A stretch of DNA of 27,217 nt. Source: Porphyromonadaceae bacterium UBA7141. GTDB taxonomy: Bacteria; Bacteroidota; Bacteroidia; Bacteroidales; Muribaculaceae. The DNA is taken from positions 1 to 27,217 of the forward strand of contig DKWX01000016.1 of assembly GCA_002491945.1 (NCBI GenBank). Direction: 5' to 3'. Both the position numbers and the translations under genes were made by a program. Shown piece by piece: positions 1 through 8,031 of this stretch; within the stretch, counting starts at the first letter, position 1; every line of letters begins with the position of its first letter. The notes below the pieces were generated by a model. That model worked only from the letters and a program-made list of their open reading frames with translations. It was not told the origin of the DNA and did no database searches.

Positions 1-4
1 AATT

Positions 5-23
5 AAATTTGAACACTTACTTA
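5..23 (+). repeat. Interspersed ACACTTACTTA motif, copy 1
   Basis: The 19 bases AAATTTGAACACTTACTTA recur without a mismatch at 12646-12664. The motif includes TAAATTTG (4-11), a match to the Bacteroidetes -7 box TAnnTTTG, so it could be part of a promoter for rdgB with a leader of about 100 nt. The expected -33 region lies outside the window. Its function is unknown. Confidence 0.6.
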
Positions 24-59
24 CGGTCGGATCTCAGAGACGAGCCAAGCCCCTCTGTG

Positions 60-100
60 CGATGCGCGCGTAATTCCATAATAAAACTACGCGCGCATCG
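60..100. other. 13-bp perfect inverted repeat (hairpin) upstream of rdgB
   Basis: CGATGCGCGCGTA (60-72) pairs without mismatch with TACGCGCGCATCG (88-100) around a 15-nt AT-rich loop. No clear T-tract follows on either strand, so this is not a textbook intrinsic terminator. It could end a gene upstream of the window or be a structured rdgB leader. The remainder of 1-125 holds no open frame I can support. Confidence 0.5.
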
Positions 101-125
101 TTAAATCATAAACCCTCAACCGATT

Positions 126-716
126 ATGAACCCATCACCGCGTCAGCTGGTCTTTGCCAGCAACAATCTGCATAAGCTCAGTGAAATCCGGCGAATGGCC
201 GGAGATAAATTCCGGATTCTCTCGCTTGAAGATATCGGATGCCATGACGATATCCCGGAGACAGCCGACACCATCGAAGGCAACTCCATGATAAAGGCCC
301 GATGGGTAAAGGAGAAGTATGGCTACGACTGCTTTGCCGACGACACCGGACTAATCGTCGACGCTCTCGGCGGAGCCCCCGGTGTGAAGTCAGCACGCTA
401 TGCCGGACCTGACTGCGACCCGGAGGCCAATATGGCCCTCCTGCTGCGCGACATGCAAGGGAAGGCCGACCGGCGCGCCAGATTCCGGACCGTGGTGACA
501 CTAATCACCGGACAGTGCGCCGAGCAGTTTACCGGAGAGGTAGAGGGTGAAATCGCCACCGTGCGCGACGGCTGTTCCGGATTCGGCTACGACCCTGTGT
601 TCATAGCCTCGGAGACAGGCATGACATTCGCCTCGATGGATGCCGATGCCAAGAATGCCATCTCGCATCGCGGCAGAGCCATTCGCAAGCTTTTCGAGCG
701 TCTTGCAACTCTCTGA
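126..716 (+). CDS. rdgB: RdgB/HAM1 family XTP/dITP pyrophosphatase
   Basis: This protein hydrolyses non-canonical purine nucleoside triphosphates (ITP, dITP, XTP) to the monophosphate and pyrophosphate, keeping damaged bases out of DNA and RNA. It acts in the cytoplasm as a homodimer. At 196 aa it has the normal family length. Visible motifs are the nucleotide-binding start ASNNLHKLSE (11-20), FADDTGL (70-76) with the catalytic acidic pair, GAPGVKSARYAG (83-94), GFGYDPVF (152-159) and SHRGRA (180-185). The ATG at 126 follows an AT-rich leader without a Shine-Dalgarno sequence. It seems to be a single-gene unit: a hairpin and a motif copy lie upstream and inverted motif copies lie downstream. 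Confidence 0.95.
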   Translation: MNPSPRQLVFASNNLHKLSEIRRMAGDKFRILSLEDIGCHDDIPETADTIEGNSMIKARWVKEKYGYDCFADDTGLIVDALGGAPGVKSARYAGPDCDPEANMALLLRDMQGKADRRARFRTVVTLITGQCAEQFTGEVEGEIATVRDGCSGFGYDPVFIASETGMTFASMDADAKNAISHRGRAIRKLFERLATL

Positions 717-725
717 CCGCATCAT

Positions 726-735
726 AAGCAAGTGT
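726..735 (-). repeat. Interspersed motif, copy 2 (minus orientation)
   Basis: On the minus strand this reads ACACTTGCTT. Reading upstream from it, the stretch from about 755 down to 724 (ACTATCGTTTAAAT then CAGGACACTTGCTTAT) closely matches 10609-10638, in front of legB. It lies only 10 bp beyond the rdgB stop, where no minus-strand gene exists that it could serve. Confidence 0.55.
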
Positions 736-865
736 CCTGATTTAAACGATAGTAAATGAGCGGATGCATTTTTCACAACCGGAGATTCATTTTTTTAACG
801 CTTACGGCCTGTCGATCGGCTGAATCTGCTATCCTCTCCGTTTACTCCGCGACAGAATCAGCCCG

Positions 866-875
866 AAGCAAGTGT
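866..875 (-). repeat. Interspersed motif, copy 3 (minus orientation, short)
   Basis: The minus strand reads GCACACTTGCTTC, sharing the ten-base core with copy 2 but lacking the AT-rich flank. This is the weakest copy and could be coincidental. Confidence 0.35.
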
Positions 876-912
876 GCAGATGGCATGAGCGGTTGCGAAA
901 AAATTTAAATTC

Positions 913-925
913 GAACATTTACTAA
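913..925 (+). repeat. Interspersed motif, copy 4, upstream of porZ
   Basis: GAACATTTACTAA is a variant of GAACACTTACTTA, preceded by the AT-rich stretch AAATTTAAATTC as in the stronger copies. It ends 30 bp before the porZ ATG. Confidence 0.45.
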
Positions 926-955
926 ACCCAACGATTCATCCGACCCGACATCACA

Positions 956-3496
956 ATGAAAAATATCATTCTCTCATTCACACTCCTCACCGCCGCACTC
1001 CCGGCGGCGGCGGCAATCTCAGGGCAGTGGTACTGTCATCCGACGTTCGATAATTCTATCATCGACATAATCGACACTCCCACTCGCACATATTTCACCG
1101 GTTACCCTCAGCCCTACAACGCCTCAATATCCTATCTCGCCTCTACCGATGTCTCGCTATTCTATTTCGACAAAGAAGGGGAGGAAATCGTGGCTGCCTA
1201 TCAGAGGCATGACCTGAGTTCGCCCATTGTGCAGTCGATTGCTTATAATCCGGCTAAAGGCTACCTGCTCATCACTTACAGCGACCAGGATATCGACCTG
1301 CTTTATGACGATGGCTCGGTGGCCAACATCGGCGCACTCAAAAACGCTTCGATAGCAGGCTCAAAGAATATACGCAACGTATACTTCGACGCTCCTGACG
1401 ACAGAGTCTGGATTTCGACTGATTTCGGATATATCGTAATCAACGACGAGCGACTTGAGGTGGCCGACTCCCGAATTTATGGCGAGCCAATCAATAAAAT
1501 CGCCCGGATAGGCGATGAGCTATTCATCACACTCGACCATGACCCGAATAGTGACGACAAGGATGACTCTGCTTCAGCCCCGGCTGCGGCCGGCGGTGTA
1601 TTCAAGGCTCCGCTCTCGGCAGGACGCCGGGTACTGACCGATTACTCGCCAGTGACGGAATACGGATTCAACGCCGACACATCATTCTATCCTCTTGGAG
1701 AGTCATTGGTGATGTGCTGGACTCCGGGCGCGTCACCATCAAGCCATCTGGCCTCATATCGTGTCAACTCCTCGGGGCTCGACCTGATTATGGAACGCGA
1801 CATCGACTATATCTATGAGGTCTACCCATGCAAGGACGGCTACAGTGCCGTGAGCTACGGCAGCCTTAACATATTCAGCAACCAGAACGGGACTATGCGC
1901 TTTGTGGCCCGCCATGATGACGAGAAGGGGAAACGCACCGGCGCCGGCTGGGACAACACTTACTATAATGCCTATCCACGCCTCGGGCTGCGTGAATATA
2001 CCATCGACTCCTCCAACAAAATGCAGCTCACCCGCAACTACATGCGTCCCAATGCCCCGACGGCGTTCCTGAGCCGCAACTTGCTCTATCATCCCAAATA
2101 CGGAATGCTGACCGGTGCAATCGGCATTGACCACGTTTTCTCCGACAATAAACTCAACCATCAGTTCCTGCTCTCCGGACTAAAAGACCGGTTCTGGACT
2201 CCATATGGCTTCGTCTACCGCAACAATACCTACGCCTCTGCGGCCCGCGACCAGATCGGAATGGCCATCGACCCCGACGACTCGCGCTACCTCTATATCG
2301 GCTCCAACACCTCGGGAATAACACGCATAAATCTCGAAGACGCACAGGACGTGATATGCTACACTCATCCGGCCGATGAACTGGCGTCTACCCCCGGATA
2401 TGTAAAGCTGGGCGACACATCAAGCTGGGAGCGAATCTTCTCATACACACAGCCGCAATTCGATGCCGACAATACTCTTTGGGTCTACAACTTTGATTAC
2501 GACCAGCGCTCTGACAAACTGATATTCAATTATCTCACACCCGCCGACCGCCGGGCTTCCACCAACGCGGCCTCCGCCCGGCCATGGAAGAAAATGGAGT
2601 ATCGTATCGCTGACATGAGCGCCCTGCACGGCAAGTTCCTGGCTCTCCGCAACTCCGTCAACCGAAATATCCTCTTCTACATGGGCTCTACCGGTGTGAC
2701 CGTAGTCAACCATAACGGCACTCCCGACAATACGTCTGACGACAAGGTGATGACAATCACAAAATTTACCGATCAGGACGGAAATTCCATATCCTATTCG
2801 GCTCCGAACCATTTGTTTGAAGACCCCTCGACCGGAATAATATGGATCAGCAACTCCGAAGGTCTGTTCTACGCCACTCCTCGAAATCTGATGCAGGGAC
2901 AGGCTGTGCTCAACCGTGTCAAGGTATCGCGCAACGACGGCACTTCGCTTGCCGACTATCTTCTCAACGGTGTCGAGGTTAATGCAGTATGTCGGGACGG
3001 CGCCGACAGAATGTGGATTGCCACTACCGGTGCCGGTATAGTGGTGACATCGTCCGACGGCAAGCAGATCTACAATGAATTCAGCAAGGAGACATCCGGA
3101 CTACCCTCCAATACCGTCTATGACATAGCCTACAATCCCGACGACAACAGTATTCTGATGTCGACTGAAAACGGCATCGTGGAATTCTTCATCGGAGGGT
3201 CGGCCTCCGCCTCCGGCTCATCCGACCAGATCCGCGCATACCCCAACCCCGTGGCTCCCGACTATTACGGATGGGTCACAATCGACGGACTGCCCGACAA
3301 CTCTCTGGTGAAGATAGCCGATTCGCGAGGCACGATTGTGCGGGAACTCGGGCGGGCCGAAGGCGGGTCGATACAATGGGATCTGAATAACCTTCAATTC
3401 AAGCGTGTACAGACCGGAGTCTACTACATTCTCGCCTCTCCCGCCGGCGACAGCGGCAATGAGTCGCGCGTGGGCAAAGTACTTGTCATGAACTAA
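956..3496 (+). CDS. porZ: PorZ-like T9SS attachment-complex protein
   Basis: This 846-aa secreted protein starts with a signal peptide (MKNIILSFTLLTAALPAAAA, 1-20). Its body resembles two-component-regulator beta-propellers, with repeats such as DRVWISTDFGYIVI, GIIWISNSEGLFYA and DRMWIATTGAGIVV. The N-terminal part (W-x-CHPTFDNSI, then LLITYSDQDIDLLYDDG) matches the PorZ pattern. The last 87 residues start with RAYPNPV (760-766) and end in a T9SS C-terminal domain (TGVYYILASP ... GKVLVMN). In Porphyromonas, PorZ is a surface member of the PorU-PorV-PorQ-PorZ attachment complex and binds A-LPS during cargo anchoring; this role is taken from the family. The next gene, 23 bp downstream, carries a similar C-terminus and may be co-transcribed. 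Confidence 0.85.
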   Translation: MKNIILSFTLLTAALPAAAAISGQWYCHPTFDNSIIDIIDTPTRTYFTGYPQPYNASISYLASTDVSLFYFDKEGEEIVAAYQRHDLSSPIVQSIAYNPAKGYLLITYSDQDIDLLYDDGSVANIGALKNASIAGSKNIRNVYFDAPDDRVWISTDFGYIVINDERLEVADSRIYGEPINKIARIGDELFITLDHDPNSDDKDDSASAPAAAGGVFKAPLSAGRRVLTDYSPVTEYGFNADTSFYPLGESLVMCWTPGASPSSHLASYRVNSSGLDLIMERDIDYIYEVYPCKDGYSAVSYGSLNIFSNQNGTMRFVARHDDEKGKRTGAGWDNTYYNAYPRLGLREYTIDSSNKMQLTRNYMRPNAPTAFLSRNLLYHPKYGMLTGAIGIDHVFSDNKLNHQFLLSGLKDRFWTPYGFVYRNNTYASAARDQIGMAIDPDDSRYLYIGSNTSGITRINLEDAQDVICYTHPADELASTPGYVKLGDTSSWERIFSYTQPQFDADNTLWVYNFDYDQRSDKLIFNYLTPADRRASTNAASARPWKKMEYRIADMSALHGKFLALRNSVNRNILFYMGSTGVTVVNHNGTPDNTSDDKVMTITKFTDQDGNSISYSAPNHLFEDPSTGIIWISNSEGLFYATPRNLMQGQAVLNRVKVSRNDGTSLADYLLNGVEVNAVCRDGADRMWIATTGAGIVVTSSDGKQIYNEFSKETSGLPSNTVYDIAYNPDDNSILMSTENGIVEFFIGGSASASGSSDQIRAYPNPVAPDYYGWVTIDGLPDNSLVKIADSRGTIVRELGRAEGGSIQWDLNNLQFKRVQTGVYYILASPAGDSGNESRVGKVLVMN

Positions 3497-3519
3497 CACC
3501 ATCCTCTCTGTCTTAAATA

Positions 3520-4947
3520 ATGAAAACCCATATCGCCATGCTTCTGGGAGTGTTAACGCTCTCAGCCTCGGCACGGACACTATACGTGACTCCAGGCTCT
3601 CTGTCTGAATTACTCGCCCCGGACGCCTCTTCGGCTCCCGAGGTCTCTCACAGCCGGACGGCCGACGACATTCTTGTTCTGACAGGCAGCATTGATGCCA
3701 GGGATTTCGAGACTCTGCGCTCTTTGTCGGGGGTGCGCGAACTTGACCTTTCGCAGGTCAGCATAACGCGCTATTCATGCTACGAGCCACTCTTCCCCGG
3801 AGGCACCGTCTTTGAAGAGGAATCTCTCCCCCCCTACGCTCTATTCGGCCTGCAGGTGGAGCGACTCACATTGCCATCGTCATTGCGAAGCATCCGGCAG
3901 GGAGCACTTGCCGCGACCTCGCTGCAATCGCTGACCGTGCCGGAAGGTGTGACCGAAATCGGTGATGACGCATTCTATGACTCCCCCTCGCTTGAAAAAA
4001 TCACTCTTCCGTCATCACTCGCTGTCATCGGACGCAGAGCTCTGGCTAATTGTCCGTCGCTGAGTGCTGTCAATCTTGAAGCCACATCAATCACGGTTCT
4101 CCCGGAGAGAGTATTGACCGCCACGCCGGCTCTGCGCCAGATCGGACTTGGGAAAATCCGTAAGGTGGAACGCGAGGTCATGTCAGGATCCGGTGTGCGT
4201 TATCTGCTGCTCCCCGAAGCACGTGAGTTCGCGCCATTCGCCCTGAGCGGAATGCCTGAGCTGCAGGCTGTGTCGATGCGCCGCGACGCAATCATAGCCG
4301 AAGGCACTCTGATGGACGCCATATCGCTCACCGAAGTGACAGGAGTGCCCGACATACTTCCGGATCTCTTCACAGCCAACTGCAGCACTTTCTCACCGAC
4401 CGACGTAATGGCTTCTGCCACGTCCGTCGGACGCTTCGCATTCGCCAATACAGGCGCTGACTTCTTTGTGCTCAGCCGCGATGTGACCGATATCCAACAG
4501 AGCGCATTCGCCGGATGCTCCGATCTATACGGCATTGATGCCCGGCAACTCGCCGCATTCACTCCCGAGGTATCGCCTTCGGCATTCGATGGCATCTGCG
4601 TGGCGGATGTCACTCTGCTCGTAAAGGAAGGATGCGAGAGAGTATGGAGCGACCATCCGGTATGGGGGATGTTCAATATCACCAGCTCCACTTCCGGCGT
4701 CGCAATGACCGGGGAGGACTCCGACTCAGGACTGTATCTCTCCGCCGCAGCCGACGAAGTGACCGGACGCGCCTCTTCCGGGCCTGTGTCGCTGGCTGTC
4801 TACGACATCGACGGCAGGCGCCTCCGCTTCGTGGAATCGTCTGACGGACAGATATCGATTCCTCTCTCCGAACTGCCGCGAGGGATCCTGCTCCTCAACC
4901 TGACCGGAAGCCACGGCGGGTCACGCCGCATAAAGATAATCAACTGA
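3520..4947 (+). CDS. Secreted BspA-like leucine-rich repeat (LRR_5) protein
   Basis: The 475-aa product has a signal peptide (MKTHIAMLLGVLTLSASA) followed by degenerate BspA/LRR_5 repeats. Examples are LTLPSSLRSIRQGALAATSL, LTVPEGVTEIGDDAFYDSPS and ITLPSSLAVIGRRALANCPS at roughly residues 110-190, and again VTDIQQSAFAGCSDL near 325. The last ~50 residues (SLAVYDIDGRRLRF ... LPRGILLLN ... RRIKIIN) look like a T9SS type A sorting domain, so it is probably exported by the same T9SS that PorZ serves. BspA-type repeats often mediate binding to host proteins or other bacteria, but the ligand here cannot be read from sequence. The start ATG lies 23 bp after the porZ stop, which suggests an operon. 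Confidence 0.85.
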   Translation: MKTHIAMLLGVLTLSASARTLYVTPGSLSELLAPDASSAPEVSHSRTADDILVLTGSIDARDFETLRSLSGVRELDLSQVSITRYSCYEPLFPGGTVFEEESLPPYALFGLQVERLTLPSSLRSIRQGALAATSLQSLTVPEGVTEIGDDAFYDSPSLEKITLPSSLAVIGRRALANCPSLSAVNLEATSITVLPERVLTATPALRQIGLGKIRKVEREVMSGSGVRYLLLPEAREFAPFALSGMPELQAVSMRRDAIIAEGTLMDAISLTEVTGVPDILPDLFTANCSTFSPTDVMASATSVGRFAFANTGADFFVLSRDVTDIQQSAFAGCSDLYGIDARQLAAFTPEVSPSAFDGICVADVTLLVKEGCERVWSDHPVWGMFNITSSTSGVAMTGEDSDSGLYLSAAADEVTGRASSGPVSLAVYDIDGRRLRFVESSDGQISIPLSELPRGILLLNLTGSHGGSRRIKIIN

Positions 4948-5037
4948 CCGTTCGTGCGCGAGAAAGGACACAGGGCCAACTCCCGCACGCAAGCCATTCG
5001 CAATAACATACAAACAATCCATCCGCAACATATACAA

Positions 5038-5817
5038 ATGGGTAAAAACAAACTGAGGAAATTCGCCGAAATGAAAGAGATGGCCAACGTCGTGGAATGC
5101 CCGCGCGACATCCTTCTGCAAGGCGGATTCCCGCTCAAAGGGAAATGGCGCACCGAATTCTTCGCCGCTCCTCATCCGATTGTGCTCGAACTCGGATGCG
5201 GCAAAGGAGAATATACCGTAGGACTGGCACGCCGGAATCCCGAATGCAATTACATCGGAATCGATATAAAGGGGGCCCGCATGTACAGCGGCGCCCGCGA
5301 GGCCCTTGACCACGGTATCGGCAATGCCGGATTCCTGCGCACCGAAATCGAACTCATCGATAATTTCTTCCTCCCCGCAGAAGTGAGCGAAATCTGGATC
5401 ACATTCCCCGACCCTCAGATGAAGAAGGTCAACAAGCGACTGACCTCCACACGCTTTCTCAATTCATACCGGCATATCATGGATGCCGACGGGATTGTGA
5501 ACCTTAAGACCGATTCGCCGTTTCTATTTGAGTATACCCGACGGCTCGCAGTGCTCAACAGTCTTGAGATACTGGATTTCTCGACCGACCTGCATGGCGA
5601 AGGAAGGCAGGATGCCACCACTGCCATAAAGACATACTATGAATCACAATGGCTCTCACGCGGAAAGACAATCAAATATATATCTTTCCGAATCGGAAGC
5701 GGTGAACTCCGTGAGCCCGATGTGACCGACCTGGAGAAAGACGATTACCGCGCCATACCGCGTTTCAATCCTAACGAAGAGATAAAACCCAACCCAAAAT
5801 ATGACTCTATATCCTAA
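5038..5817 (+). CDS. trmB: tRNA (guanine46-N7)-methyltransferase TrmB
   Basis: The enzyme uses S-adenosylmethionine to make m7G46 in the tRNA variable loop. I chose the ATG at 5038 (MGKNKLRKF, 259 aa). The open frame extends upstream to a GTG at 4954, but those 28 residues have no family similarity. Motifs present are the SAM loop ELGCGKGEY (51-59), IGIDIKG (73-79), the family signature ITFPDPQMKK (121-130), KRLT (133-136) and NLKTDSPFLFEYT (155-167). The last 17 bp overlap the start of mrp, suggesting translational coupling. Confidence 0.95.
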   Translation: MGKNKLRKFAEMKEMANVVECPRDILLQGGFPLKGKWRTEFFAAPHPIVLELGCGKGEYTVGLARRNPECNYIGIDIKGARMYSGAREALDHGIGNAGFLRTEIELIDNFFLPAEVSEIWITFPDPQMKKVNKRLTSTRFLNSYRHIMDADGIVNLKTDSPFLFEYTRRLAVLNSLEILDFSTDLHGEGRQDATTAIKTYYESQWLSRGKTIKYISFRIGSGELREPDVTDLEKDDYRAIPRFNPNEEIKPNPKYDSIS

Positions 5818-6943
5818 CCTTATAATCGACACGCTGCGCTCGGTGCGCTATCCGGGCAACGGCAAGAACCTTGTCGACAACGAAATGGTGGCCGACGATA
5901 TCCGCATCGACGGCAACAAGGTCAGCTTCTCCCTTATTTTCGAAAAGCCTACCGATCCGTTCATACGCTCGGTGGTGAGATCGGCCGAGGCCGCCCTGCA
6001 GCAGGCCCTCGGACCCGAGCTCGACATCAAAGGGAATATCGCGGTGCAGTATCTCAAGCCGCAGCGTGAGCAGCCTGCCAATCCGCTCCCCGGAGTGAAG
6101 AACATTATCGGCATATCCTCCGGCAAGGGAGGAGTGGGAAAATCCACCGTGGCTGCGAATCTCGCAGTGGCGCTTGCCGCCAAAGGCTATAAGGTCGGTC
6201 TGCTCGATGCTGATATCTTCGGCCCGTCGATGCCTAAGATGTTCGGCGTGGAGAATGAATCCCTCTATATGGTCAGCCAGCAGGGACGCGACTGGATCGA
6301 ACCGGTGGAAAAATACGGCGTGAAGATGCTTTCAATCGGTTTCGTCGTTGATAAAGATGCCGCCGTGCTATGGCGCGGAGGAATGGCCTCCAATGCCTTG
6401 CGCCAGCTCATCACCGATGCCTGGTGGGGCGATCTCGACTATTTCCTCATCGACATGCCTCCGGGCACATCCGACATACACCTCACCCTTGTGCAGACTC
6501 TCCCCATAACGGGTGTCGTAGTGGTCAGCACCCCTCAGCAGGTGGCTCTGGCCGATGCCAGAAAGGGTATCGCCATGTTCCGTGGCGACAAGGTGAATGT
6601 CCCCATCCTCGGAATCGTAGAGAATATGGCATGGTTCACTCCGGCGCCGCATCCCGATGAACGCTATTACATCTTCGGCAAGGAAGGGGCCCGCCGTCTG
6701 GCCGAGGAACTTGATGTGGAGCTATTGGCCGAGATTCCTCTCGTGGCCGACATATGCACGGATGCAGACTCCGGCAGCCCGACCACTCTGAAGATACAGG
6801 CAGCCGCACTGACCGGCACCGACCAGTGGCTCACACCGGAAGCCGAGGCATTCGGCTCTCTGGCTGACAATGTGGTCAAGGCCATTGACCGCCGCAACAC
6901 GACTCTCCCCCCGACTCAGAAAGTGGAGGTGCCCGGGAAATGA
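5801..6943 (+). CDS. mrp: Mrp/NBP35-family Fe-S cluster carrier ATPase
   Basis: A 380-aa cytosolic P-loop ATPase of the ApbC/Mrp type, thought to carry Fe-S clusters to target proteins. Residues 1-~90 form an MIP18/DUF59 domain. The ATPase has a deviant Walker A SGKGGVGKST (107-116) with the signature lysine K109, DADIFGPSMP (136-145), and IDMPPGTSD (217-225). After ENMAWFTP (274-281), where many Mrp proteins carry CxxC, the sequence is PAPHPDERYYIFGKEG with no cysteines. As I recall the family, this is common in Bacteroidetes, and it leaves the cluster-binding mode unclear. It overlaps trmB by 17 bp, and its stop lies in the loop of the hairpin at 6926-6957. Confidence 0.93.
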   Translation: MTLYPNLIIDTLRSVRYPGNGKNLVDNEMVADDIRIDGNKVSFSLIFEKPTDPFIRSVVRSAEAALQQALGPELDIKGNIAVQYLKPQREQPANPLPGVKNIIGISSGKGGVGKSTVAANLAVALAAKGYKVGLLDADIFGPSMPKMFGVENESLYMVSQQGRDWIEPVEKYGVKMLSIGFVVDKDAAVLWRGGMASNALRQLITDAWWGDLDYFLIDMPPGTSDIHLTLVQTLPITGVVVVSTPQQVALADARKGIAMFRGDKVNVPILGIVENMAWFTPAPHPDERYYIFGKEGARRLAEELDVELLAEIPLVADICTDADSGSPTTLKIQAAALTGTDQWLTPEAEAFGSLADNVVKAIDRRNTTLPPTQKVEVPGK

Positions 6944-6957
6944 CTCCCGGGCACCTC
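6926..6957. other. 13-bp perfect hairpin spanning the mrp stop codon
   Basis: GAGGTGCCCGGGA (6926-6938) pairs perfectly with TCCCGGGCACCTC (6945-6957) around the loop AATGAC, which contains the mrp TGA. No T-tract follows. It is probably a transcript 3'-end or processing element between mrp and pldA. Confidence 0.6.
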
Positions 6958-6987
6958 TGCCCACTCCCCCTACAATCCACTACAACC

Positions 6988-7833
6988 GTGAGATATCTGC
7001 TAAAACTAATCTTCATCCTGACCATCATCGGACTGACACCGGGAATATCGCATGCCCAGATTCTCGGCACCAACAATCTGGAAGAGATGACCGATTCTAT
7101 CAAGAAGGATTTCGACTACGGCCCTTTCTTCGGATTATACAAAGACAATTACTTCACTGTCGGTTCCTCCATCGGACAGAAGCCTTCGGCTCTGAATTCG
7201 GATGTGAAGTTCCAGATTTCGCTCTCCATACGTCTGACCGACGCGACTCTCCCCTGGCATACGTACCTGTATCTCTTCTACACGCAGCTCACATTCTGGA
7301 ACGTATTCCAGAATTCGATGCCAATGCGCGACATGAATTTCAACCCGGGTATAGGATGGACTAAACCCTTTTTCTCCAAAGACCGTTATATCGGCAAGAT
7401 GACCCTTATCGTGGAGCATGAAAGCAACGGCAAGGACGGCGACGACTCCCGGTCGTGGAATCGCGTCTCGCTCGCCGGATCGGCCGTAGTGACTGATTGG
7501 CTTATGGTCCACGCGAAGTTCTGGATTCCGATTATCGACAGTATGAACAATAAGGATATCCTTGATTACTGCGGCCTTTTCAGAGTAGGATTCACACTGA
7601 CATCTTCCGACAAGCGATGGCAGGGCAACATGAGCTTCGTCAAGCGCAAGGGCAATATGTTCAACTGGAATACGGTGGCCGAAGTTTCATGGAAAGTCAG
7701 TGAGAAGGCCAATGTCAATCTTTTCGCCCAGTATTACAACGGATATGGAGAGAATCTTCTTGACTACAACCGATTCCACTCCCGGCTCAGAGTCGGACTG
7801 GTGTTCAAGCCGCACCTCTTCTCCGACTATTGA
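6988..7833 (+). CDS. pldA: Outer-membrane phospholipase A (OMPLA)
   Basis: A 281-aa outer-membrane beta-barrel enzyme that hydrolyses acyl chains from phospholipids misplaced in the outer leaflet (PldA family, PLA1/PLA2 activity). The active-site motif is intact: EHESNGKDGDDSRSWNR (143-159) carries His144, Ser146 and Asn158, with the same spacing as His142/Ser144/Asn156 of mature E. coli OMPLA. Repeated amphipathic strands and a C-terminal LRVGLVFKPHLFSDY fit a barrel. I chose the GTG at 6988 because it begins a clean signal peptide (MRYLLKLIFILTIIGLTPGISHAQ). The frame also runs back to an ATG at 6940 that overlaps the mrp stop (ATGA), but this would add 16 polar residues and lies in a stable hairpin. 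Confidence 0.88.
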   Translation: MRYLLKLIFILTIIGLTPGISHAQILGTNNLEEMTDSIKKDFDYGPFFGLYKDNYFTVGSSIGQKPSALNSDVKFQISLSIRLTDATLPWHTYLYLFYTQLTFWNVFQNSMPMRDMNFNPGIGWTKPFFSKDRYIGKMTLIVEHESNGKDGDDSRSWNRVSLAGSAVVTDWLMVHAKFWIPIIDSMNNKDILDYCGLFRVGFTLTSSDKRWQGNMSFVKRKGNMFNWNTVAEVSWKVSEKANVNLFAQYYNGYGENLLDYNRFHSRLRVGLVFKPHLFSDY

Positions 7834-7861
7834 TTCCGGATTGCGCGAACCTACGATACGC

Positions 7862-7880
7862 ATGCCATATGCAATGGCAT
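7862..7880. other. 7-bp inverted repeat downstream of pldA
   Basis: ATGCCAT (7862-7868) and ATGGCAT (7874-7880) form a hairpin with loop ATGCA, 29 bp beyond the pldA stop. No T-tract follows, so terminator function is uncertain. Confidence 0.35.
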
Positions 7881-7959
7881 AGTAGTCTCTGAAAATGACG
7901 ATTCCACACATCGATACTGAAATTCGAGTTCAACATACTTTACACAAGATATTCTTACG

Positions 7960-8031
7960 ATGCTATTCTTAGCCATATTACTTCTCACAGCCATATGGAT
8001 ACTGACCGGAGGCACTCTGGGTTGGCGATGA
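7960..8031 (+). CDS. Short membrane-segment ORF, detached anchor of the glycosyltransferase
   Basis: ATG at 7960 opens a 23-codon frame, MLFLAILLLTAIWILTGG followed by TLGWR, ending at TGA 8029-8031. It is a single hydrophobic helix followed by a positive residue. The frame is the same as that of the glycosyltransferase that follows: the very next codon is GTG 8032. Bacteroidetes family 2 glycosyltransferases often start with exactly such an anchor, so this is most likely the original N-terminus separated by a nonsense codon. A sequencing error or stop-start reinitiation are alternatives. Confidence 0.55.
   Translation: MLFLAILLLTAIWILTGGTLGWR

Larger units (their letters stand above)
717..955. 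other. 239-bp intergenic region with three motif copies
   Basis: No gene is supported here. The region holds two minus-oriented copies of the interspersed motif (726-735 and 866-875) and one plus-oriented variant (913-925) just before porZ. The left edge and the right edge are thus inverted relative to each other, which could mean a small MITE-like insertion of about 200 bp. TAAATTCG at 906-913 is one base off the TAnnTTTG promoter box and could drive porZ with a leader of about 35 nt. Confidence 0.5.

Noticed and set aside
1951..1968. Further motif-like copy (ACACTTACTATA)
   Set aside because: It lies inside porZ and is explained by codons for a conserved-looking Asn-Thr-Tyr-Tyr stretch; only the intergenic copies are counted.
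6940..6987. ATG 6940 as the start of pldA
   Set aside because: It would put a polar, proline-rich 16-residue extension before a normal signal peptide and begins within a stable hairpin. GTG 6988 is preferred, though the ATGA overlap keeps some doubt.
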